The notes under the pieces: model-generated
What the model saw: the letters and a program-made list of their open reading frames with translations, nothing else
The model's database searches: none
Told to the model about the DNA's origin: nothing
Assembly (NCBI RefSeq): GCF_900492205.1
Contig: NZ_UEYQ01000007.1
Span: forward strand, 124,001 to 188,000
DNA: 64,000 nt
Direction of reading: 5' to 3'
Source of the DNA: Ciceribacter sp. T2.26MG-112.2
Lineage (GTDB): Bacteria > Pseudomonadota > Alphaproteobacteria > Rhizobiales > Rhizobiaceae
In this document: positions 58,450 through 64,000 of the stretch, in pieces
Layout: the number at the start of each line of letters is the position of its first letter
Position numbering within the stretch: position 1 is the stretch's first letter
Position numbers and translations under genes: made by a program

Positions 58450-59337
58450 TCACGCTTCCTTTCCGAAAAGTCCGGCCGGGCGGATGAGAAGCACCACTGC
58501 CATGATGACGAAGACGATGATGTTCGATGCTTCCGGATAGATGACTTTGGTCAGCCCCTCTGCGAGCCCGAGCAGGTATCCTGTCGCAATCGCGCCTAAA
58601 ACCGAGCCCATTCCACCGACAACCACCACGGCAAAGACGATGATGATAATGTTAGAGCCCATGACCGGGCTCACCTGGTAGATTGGCGCGGCGAGAATGC
58701 CGGTGAACCCGGCCAATGCACAGCCGAAGGCATAGGTGAAGGTCAGCAGAAACGGCACGTTGACACCGAACGCCTGAACGAGCGTCGGGTTTTCCGTTGC
58801 AGCCCGCAGATAGGAACCGAGCTTCGTCCGCTCGATCAGAAACCAAGTGCCTATGCACACTGCAAACGATGCGATGACCACCCAGGCGCGATAATTCGGC
58901 AGGAACATGAAGCCGAGATTGGTGCCGCCGGCCAAGCTCGGTGGAACTGCGTATGGTTGCCCGGATGAACCGTAGAAATAACGGAACGTGCCCTCGATGA
59001 AGAGCGCGAGACCGAACGTGAACAGCAGGCCGTAGAGATGATCAAGCTTATAGAGGCGCGACAGCATAGTACGCTCGAGCACGGCGCCGAGGAGGCCGAC
59101 GACCAGCGGCACGCCGATCAACGCCGGCCAGTAGCCGATGCCCGCAAAGGCGAGCAAAAGGTAACCGACAAATGCCCCCAGCATATAAAGTGCGCCATGG
59201 GCGAAATTGATGATACGCAGCAGACCGAAGATGACGGCGAGGCCGAGGCTCAGGACGGCATAAAACGAACCGTTGATCAGACCGACCAGAAGCTGGCCCA
59301 AAAGAGCTTGCACTGGAATTCCGAAAATCATCGTCAT
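58450..59337 (-). CDS. Branched-chain-amino-acid-type ABC permease LivH
   Basis: A 295-residue permease. It has the GLINGSFYAVLSLGLAVIFG opening and NFAHGALYMLGAFVGY, both standard for LivH, with GGMGSVLGAIATGYLLG near the end. It lies between the livF and livM-type genes with gaps of one to two bases. Confidence 0.88.
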   Translation of the reverse strand: MTMIFGIPVQALLGQLLVGLINGSFYAVLSLGLAVIFGLLRIINFAHGALYMLGAFVGYLLLAFAGIGYWPALIGVPLVVGLLGAVLERTMLSRLYKLDHLYGLLFTFGLALFIEGTFRYFYGSSGQPYAVPPSLAGGTNLGFMFLPNYRAWVVIASFAVCIGTWFLIERTKLGSYLRAATENPTLVQAFGVNVPFLLTFTYAFGCALAGFTGILAAPIYQVSPVMGSNIIIIVFAVVVVGGMGSVLGAIATGYLLGLAEGLTKVIYPEASNIIVFVIMAVVLLIRPAGLFGKEA

Positions 59338-59339
59338 GA

Positions 59340-60050
59340 TTAAACTCCCAGCGCCCGATTGAGTGACTGGATACGATCCGGCAGTTGTGCCGTAGTGAAG
59401 GTATCGGTGACCTGGCCGTGATCCATCACATAGAATCGATCGGCGATCTTGGCCGCAAAGCGGAAGTTCTGCTCGACCAACAGCACGGTCAGCCCCCGCT
59501 GTTTGAGGGCAAGCAGCGTTTCTCCGATGCGCTGGACAATGACGGGCGCAAGTCCTTCGGTCGGCTCGTCGAGCAGGATCAGCTTGACACCGGTGCGCAG
59601 GATGCGGGCGATGGCCAGCATCTGCTGTTCGCCACCGGAAAGCTTCGTTCCGGGGCTGGACCGGCGCTCCAGCAGGTTGGGAAACAGCGTGTAGATTTCA
59701 TCGAGCGACATGCCGCCCTTGTCCACGACCGGCGGCAGTAGCAGGTTTTCTTCGACGGTCAGTGTCGCAAAGATGCCGCGCTCTTCCGGCACAAAGCCAA
59801 TGCCGGCGTGGGCGATGCGGTGCAGCGGCAGCTTGAACACATCGTGGCCATCGAAGGCGACCGAACCGGTGCGCTTGCTTAGAATGCCCATGATCGCGCG
59901 CAACGTTGTCGTCTTGCCAACACCGTTACGACCGAGAAGGGTCACGGTTTCTCCCGGCCAGATATCCAGATCGATGCCATGTAGCGCATGGCTTTCGCCG
60001 TACCAGGCATTGAGCCGGCGTACGGAAAGAAGCGGTTGCGAACTATGCAT
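59340..60050 (-). CDS. Liv-type ABC ATP-binding protein LivF
   Basis: A 236-residue ATPase: Walker A GRNGVGKTT, LSGGEQQMLAIAR signature and Walker B LILLDEPTEGLAP. ATG at 60050 (MHSSQPLL) is preferred over 60056, because the GGGAG ribosome site is six bases upstream of it. It overlaps the livG-type gene by a few bases. Confidence 0.88.
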   Translation of the reverse strand: MHSSQPLLSVRRLNAWYGESHALHGIDLDIWPGETVTLLGRNGVGKTTTLRAIMGILSKRTGSVAFDGHDVFKLPLHRIAHAGIGFVPEERGIFATLTVEENLLLPPVVDKGGMSLDEIYTLFPNLLERRSSPGTKLSGGEQQMLAIARILRTGVKLILLDEPTEGLAPVIVQRIGETLLALKQRGLTVLLVEQNFRFAAKIADRFYVMDHGQVTDTFTTAQLPDRIQSLNRALGV

Positions 60051-60837
60051 CGTCATCTCCCATATAGGCGGCGCGAACGCGCGCATCGTTGCTGACGGTC
60101 TCGTAGTCACCGGTCGTCAAAATCTCTCCCCGCTGAAGGACGGTCACGTCGTGACAGATCTCGGCGACGACCTTCAGATTGTGCTCGACCATCAGCACGG
60201 CGCGGTCCTTTGCCACTTCGCTGATCAGGCCGGCCATCACGGAGACGTCCTCCTGCCCCATGCCGGCCAGCGGCTCATCGAGCAGAAGTACTTTTGGATC
60301 GAGCGCCAGCGTCGTCGCGATCTCCAGTGCCCGCTTACGACCGTAGGAAAGGTCCGAGGCGAGGCGATGGCGCATATCCTGCAAGCCAACCCGTTCAAGA
60401 AGTTCAAGCGCCTGCCGGTCGAGGTTGCGAAGCGAGCCAAGTGAACGCCAGAACTGGACAGCCTGGCCGTTCGGGCGCTGCAGGGCCACCCGGACATTCT
60501 CGAGTAGGGTCATCTGTGGAAAGGTCGCGGAGATTTGGAAGGAACGCACCAGCCCCATGCGGGCGACCTTTGCTGGCGCGGTGCGGGTAATGTCGGTCCC
60601 ATCCAGACTGATGGTGCCTGCCGTCGACGGAATGAACTTCGTTAACAGGTTGAAAACGGTCGTTTTTCCGGCTCCATTAGGCCCGATCAAAGCATGTACG
60701 CGGGCGTGGTGGACGTCGAGATCGACGTTCCCGACTGCTTGGAAACCGCCGAATGTCTTGGACAAACCCCGTGCCGACAAAACGGCACGGTGCTTTTCGA
60801 CATGGGCGTCTACGAAGGGGCGCACCACAGCAGTCAT
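60043..60837 (-). CDS. Liv-type ABC ATP-binding protein LivG
   Basis: A 264-residue ATPase: Walker A GPNGAGKTT, the LSYGRKRALEIA signature of LivG and Walker B VLLLDEPLAGMG. ATG at 60837 overlaps the binding-protein stop (ATGA); the longer open frame to 61182 is a shadow of the binding-protein gene. It ends inside the livF-type start region. Confidence 0.88.
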   Translation of the reverse strand: MTAVVRPFVDAHVEKHRAVLSARGLSKTFGGFQAVGNVDLDVHHARVHALIGPNGAGKTTVFNLLTKFIPSTAGTISLDGTDITRTAPAKVARMGLVRSFQISATFPQMTLLENVRVALQRPNGQAVQFWRSLGSLRNLDRQALELLERVGLQDMRHRLASDLSYGRKRALEIATTLALDPKVLLLDEPLAGMGQEDVSVMAGLISEVAKDRAVLMVEHNLKVVAEICHDVTVLQRGEILTTGDYETVSNDARVRAAYMGDDDA

Positions 60838-62036
60838 TTTTTGACCAGCGGGCATTCGCTCTTGTCGAGCGGGCGGAATGCCTGATCGCCGGGGATCGTG
60901 CGGATGACTTTGTAGTAGTCCCACGGACCCTTGGACTCTTCGGGCGTTTTGACCTGTACGAGGTACATGTCGTGGACCATCCGACCGTCTTCGCGCAGAT
61001 GGGCGTTGCGGGCAAAGAAGTCGTTGATGTCCATGGTGCGCATCTTGTCGATGGCAGCCTTGCCGCTGACGCTGCCGGCCGCTTCCGCAGCCTTGAGGTA
61101 ATTCATGACCGAGGAATAGACGCCAGCGTGTACCATGGTCGGCATCTTGCCGTTCATCCGATCGCCGAAGCGCTTGGACCAAGCGCGGGTCTGATCATCG
61201 AGATCCCAGTAGAAGCCCGTGGTCAGGGTCAGGCCCTGGGCGGTCTCGAGCCCAACGGCATGAACGTCCGAAAGAAACAGGAGCATGCCGGCGATACGTT
61301 GGCCCGAGGTGGTGATGCCGTATTCGCTTGCCTGCTTGAGAGCCGTCATCGTGTCGCCTGACGAGTTCGCCAGAGCTACGACGTCAGCACCCGAAGACTG
61401 GGCCTGCAGCAGATAAGACGAGAAGTCCGTCGTTTCGCGCGGATGGCGCACCGTGCCAACCACTTCGCCACCCACCGCAAGCACGGCCTCAGACGTGTCA
61501 CGCTCAAGCGCATGGCCGAAGGTATAGTCGACGGTGATGAAATACCACTTCCTGCCGCCTTCTTCGGTTATCGCCCGACCCGTTCCGTTAGCTAGTGCGT
61601 AGGTGTCCCAGGTCCACTGGGCCGTCGTCGGAGAGCAGGCTTTGCCCGTCAGGTCAGAGGAACCAGCTGTCGATACCAGGAAAGCAGTGTCCGAGTTGCG
61701 GGTGATTTCCTGAACCGCCATGGCAACCGACGAGGTCGGCACGTCGACAATAGCCTTGACGTTCTGTTCGTCGATCCAGCGGCGGGCGAGCGTCGAGCCG
61801 ATATCAGGTTTATTCTGATGGTCGCCGACAATCACCTCGACGGGTTCGCCCAGAAGCTTGCCGCCAAAATCCTCGACCGCCATCTGCGCGGCCACCACTG
61901 AGCCCTGACCAGCCAGGTCAAAATTCATCCCCGACATGTCGGTCAGGACTCCGAGACGATAGGGCTCCGCGAGAGCCGGGGTGCCCGCCAACAGGGCTGC
62001 CGTGGCTGCGGCAAGGATCGTTGATTTGAATTGCAT
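60834..62036 (-). CDS. Periplasmic substrate-binding protein, LivK type
   Basis: A 400-residue binding protein with a signal peptide (residues 1-23, ending ALA), a mature start EPYRLGVLTDMSG and a VDVPTSSVAMAVQEI region as in Peripla_BP_6 proteins for aromatic or aliphatic acids and amides. GAGGAGGAAACGC precedes ATG at 62036. It is the first gene of the transporter set in the leftward transcript. Unlike the four other binding proteins in this window, it overlaps the next gene and has no stem-loop behind it. Confidence 0.88.
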   Translation of the reverse strand: MQFKSTILAAATAALLAGTPALAEPYRLGVLTDMSGMNFDLAGQGSVVAAQMAVEDFGGKLLGEPVEVIVGDHQNKPDIGSTLARRWIDEQNVKAIVDVPTSSVAMAVQEITRNSDTAFLVSTAGSSDLTGKACSPTTAQWTWDTYALANGTGRAITEEGGRKWYFITVDYTFGHALERDTSEAVLAVGGEVVGTVRHPRETTDFSSYLLQAQSSGADVVALANSSGDTMTALKQASEYGITTSGQRIAGMLLFLSDVHAVGLETAQGLTLTTGFYWDLDDQTRAWSKRFGDRMNGKMPTMVHAGVYSSVMNYLKAAEAAGSVSGKAAIDKMRTMDINDFFARNAHLREDGRMVHDMYLVQVKTPEESKGPWDYYKVIRTIPGDQAFRPLDKSECPLVKK

Positions 62037-62075
62037 GCGTTTCCTCCTCTTGAATTGATCAGTGTTGCAGCACCT

Positions 62076-62807
62076 TCAGCCACCCTGCTCCATCAGGGTG
62101 CGTGACAGGTAGAATTGGTCCTGCTCGAAACCGGCGGCCCAACTTGTTCTGAGGCTGGCGTCGATAGAGCGCTTGGTCATGCGAAGCGCCCCAGGCGGAC
62201 AAAGAGCGATCTTTGCCGCTAGTGCGCGGGCGGCATTTACCGCTTCGCCCTTGCCAGCAAGTTCGTCGCAAAGGCCCATGGAAAGCGTCTGGGCAGCCTC
62301 GATGCGCTGATCGGTGAAAAGCGCGAGCTTGGCCCGGGACGCGCCGATCAGGTCCGACAGCAGGGGCAGTCCGCCCCAGCCCAGCGTCATGCCGAGCTTT
62401 ACCTCTGGAAAACGAAAATAGGCCCCTTCGCCGGCGATACGAAAATCCGCCGCCAGAGCGAGGATTGCGCCACCTCCGATGGCGGCTCCCTCGATGGCCG
62501 CGATCGTGATCTGGGGCAGGCGTAACCAGCGTTCGCACATGCGTCCGCCCGCTGCCATGGCATGACTGCGTACAACTTGGTCGGCCCCCCCCCGCCACAG
62601 GCGATCATCATCGAGATCGACACCGGCCGAGAAGTGCGTCTCCGTTCCGGTCAGAACCACAACCTGCACCGCGGTATCTGCGGCAAGCACATCTGCCGCT
62701 TCTGTCAGAGCGCCGATCGCTGCCATATTGAGGGCATTTGCCTTGCCTCTACGATCGTAGCGCACCAGTGCCAACGGCCCCTCGCGTTCGATGCTGACGA
62801 TGGTCAA
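62076..62807 (-). CDS. Enoyl-CoA hydratase/isomerase (crotonase) family protein
   Basis: A 243-residue crotonase with oxyanion-hole segments FSAGVDLDDD and IEGAAIGGGAILALAADFRIA and a glutamate in RFPEVKLGM. TTG at 62807 is the likely start, five bases after GGGAGG (62813-62818); no ATG or GTG in frame has such a site. It probably hydrates an enoyl-CoA formed after the ligase step. It is divergent from the ligase gene across the second TetR-type operator. Confidence 0.84.
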   Translation of the reverse strand: MTIVSIEREGPLALVRYDRRGKANALNMAAIGALTEAADVLAADTAVQVVVLTGTETHFSAGVDLDDDRLWRGGADQVVRSHAMAAGGRMCERWLRLPQITIAAIEGAAIGGGAILALAADFRIAGEGAYFRFPEVKLGMTLGWGGLPLLSDLIGASRAKLALFTDQRIEAAQTLSMGLCDELAGKGEAVNAARALAAKIALCPPGALRMTKRSIDASLRTSWAAGFEQDQFYLSRTLMEQGG

Positions 62808-62836
62808 AAGAACCTCCCGCGGCAAAACCGCTTTGA

Positions 62837-62852
62837 CATACTACCGAGTATG
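62837..62852. promoter_or_regulatory. TetR-type operator, second copy, overlapping a promoter
   Basis: CATACT (62837-62842), four bases, and AGTATG (62847-62852). A plus-strand promoter TTGACA (62833-62838), a 17-base spacer and CATATT (62856-62861) enclose it, so repressor binding would block transcription of the ligase gene. The arms equal those at 53761-53776. Confidence 0.75.
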
Positions 62853-62927
62853 TTGCATATTCATTTCGACTTTGCAACGGGTTCTTTTCGTGCTTTGTCG
62901 CGAACGCTCTGGAGGAGGATTTTGAGA

Positions 62928-64000
62928 ATGACGGACGTGGAAAACGCGCTAAACCGCGATCGATCGGTGTTACGCTATCTGCTGGATCGCTATGCACAAG
63001 AAACGCCGGACGCCCCGTTCGCGCATTTTTGGCCTTCGGTGAAATGGGACTACCGCACCACGCGCGAACAGGTGCGCCGTCGTGCGGCGACGCTTCATGC
63101 CCATGGCGTTCGTCGGGGCGACCACGTTCTGTGCTTCATGGGAAATGGCCCGAACCTCCTCTCCACCTGGTTTGCGATCAACTATCTCGGCGCGGTCTAT
63201 GTGCCGATAAATACTGGCGCACGAGGTCGACCGCTCGAACATATCCTATCGGACGCAGATGCACCGCTGATGGTCGCTGAAGAAGCCTTGCTCGACAGGC
63301 TGGACGGCATCTCGCCGGGCAGGCTGAAGAAGGTGCTGACCGTGGCAGGCGAAGGCGCTTCCGCCGTGAGGCAAGGCGTGGAAATTCTGCCGCTGACAGA
63401 CGTCTCGGAGATCGACGATGCCGCATTGACACTCGATCGGCCGATTGAGCCATGGGACACCCTGGCAATCATGTACACGTCCGGAACCACCGGCAACGCC
63501 AAAGGGGTCGTTACCTCCTATGTCCAGCTCTACACGATGGGACCCGACGCCTTCGACTGCGTCGAGCCGGACGATCGCTGCTTGATATGCGGGCCGATCT
63601 TCCACTGCGGATCGACCCTTTACGTCTACGCGATGCTTGCCCGTGGCGGCTCTATCGGCATGATGCGCGAATTCAAGACGCAGGATTTCTGGGCCGCAGT
63701 CCGCGATACTGGCTCGACCTTCGCGCTTCTGCTCGGGGTGATGGCGAGCTTCCTCCTGAAACAGCCGGAATCGGCAGATGACCGGAACCACCCGCTGCGC
63801 CGGGTTTTCATCACACCCTTCGGCGAGGATGGGCCGCTCTTTGCAGAGCGTTTCGGCGTGGATGCATGGACGATCTACAACATGACCGAGATCGCAAGTC
63901 CACTGCATGCCGGCCCTGGCATCACTGAAAAAGGGATCACCGGAAAGCCACGCCCTTGGTATGAGCTGCGCGTTGTTGACGAGAACGACATGGAGGTTCC
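62928..64000 (+). CDS. AMP-binding acyl-CoA ligase, partial (runs off window)
   Basis: An open frame from ATG 62928, preceded by GGAGGAGG (62911-62918), continues to the right edge (357 codons). The P-loop YTSGTTGNAKG begins at about residue 183, and the later MTEI segment fits the A5 adenylate-site motif. The N-terminus MTDVENALNRDRSVLRYLLDRYA resembles carnitine/crotonobetaine-type and other ATP-dependent acyl-CoA ligases. It should activate the acid imported by the Liv-type system. The C-terminal lid domain lies outside the window. Confidence 0.88.
   Translation, partial: MTDVENALNRDRSVLRYLLDRYAQETPDAPFAHFWPSVKWDYRTTREQVRRRAATLHAHGVRRGDHVLCFMGNGPNLLSTWFAINYLGAVYVPINTGARGRPLEHILSDADAPLMVAEEALLDRLDGISPGRLKKVLTVAGEGASAVRQGVEILPLTDVSEIDDAALTLDRPIEPWDTLAIMYTSGTTGNAKGVVTSYVQLYTMGPDAFDCVEPDDRCLICGPIFHCGSTLYVYAMLARGGSIGMMREFKTQDFWAAVRDTGSTFALLLGVMASFLLKQPESADDRNHPLRRVFITPFGEDGPLFAERFGVDAWTIYNMTEIASPLHAGPGITEKGITGKPRPWYELRVVDENDMEV

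Overview
This 64 kb window looks like accessory DNA, possibly a secondary replicon or chromid, of an alphaproteobacterium in the Rhizobiales, most likely Rhizobiaceae. The pointers are the high GC content, the density of ABC uptake systems (six complete or nearly complete), an ectoine/hydroxyectoine catabolic cluster of the Sinorhizobium type, a Ugp cluster, and a DUF1127 gene followed by a small RNA with anti-Shine-Dalgarno loops. No rRNA, tRNA, CRISPR array, integrase or intact insertion sequence was seen.

Layout. (1) 1-7.1 kb: a sugar-type ABC importer with an epimerase, a Gfo/Idh/MocA dehydrogenase and an HSL-type esterase, under a FadR-type GntR regulator. The ATPase gene is divergent across a nested palindromic operator. 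(2) 7.2-19.8 kb: a nearly complete ectoine/hydroxyectoine utilisation locus: asnC regulator, doeC, doeD, enuR, eutB, eutC, doeA, doeB, ehuBCDA. eutA is missing. (3) 20-24.7 kb: small accessory genes, including a membrane-anchored DJ-1 protein divergent from a GlxA-type AraC regulator. (4) 24.9-32.4 kb: an FdhF/YdeP molybdoenzyme facing a caa3-type cytochrome oxidase set (coxB, fused coxA-coxC, a small membrane protein, ctaG), then a cytochrome b561. (5) 32.5-36.3 kb: a patchy stress-type island with a fluoroacetate-dehalogenase-like hydrolase, DUF2934, a thioredoxin-reductase-like flavoprotein, a frameshifted DUF6766 gene and a decayed IclR regulator. (6) 36.4-42.5 kb: AraC regulator plus polyol ABC importer and a xylitol/sorbitol-type dehydrogenase. 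(7) 43-49.2 kb: Na/Pi cotransporter and ugpBAEC for glycerol-3-phosphate uptake. (8) 49.7-52.1 kb: hipBA, then an sRNA and DUF1127 unit on the minus strand. (9) 52.3-64 kb: a truncated exonuclease, then an acyl-CoA catabolic island: TetR, MaoC, SDR, two thioesterases, thiolase, a Liv-type importer, a crotonase and an acyl-CoA ligase that runs off the window.

How the parts work together. Each catabolic block pairs an importer with its own enzymes and regulator, as expected of a metabolically versatile soil or rhizosphere bacterium. In the ectoine block, Ehu imports the solute, DoeA opens the ring, DoeB deacetylates, DoeD transaminates diaminobutyrate and DoeC oxidises aspartate semialdehyde to aspartate. 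EutB and EutC act on the hydroxylated branch. In the 53-64 kb island, one palindrome (CATACT-N4-AGTATG) occurs in both divergent promoter regions, tying the two ends of the island to one regulator, presumably the TetR protein. In four importers a perfect stem-loop follows the binding-protein gene, which would favour excess binding protein over permease.

The most noteworthy items are the unannotated DUF1127/anti-SD sRNA unit near 51.6-52.1 kb, the shared operator in the acyl-CoA island, the eutA-less ectoine locus, and several traces of gene decay.
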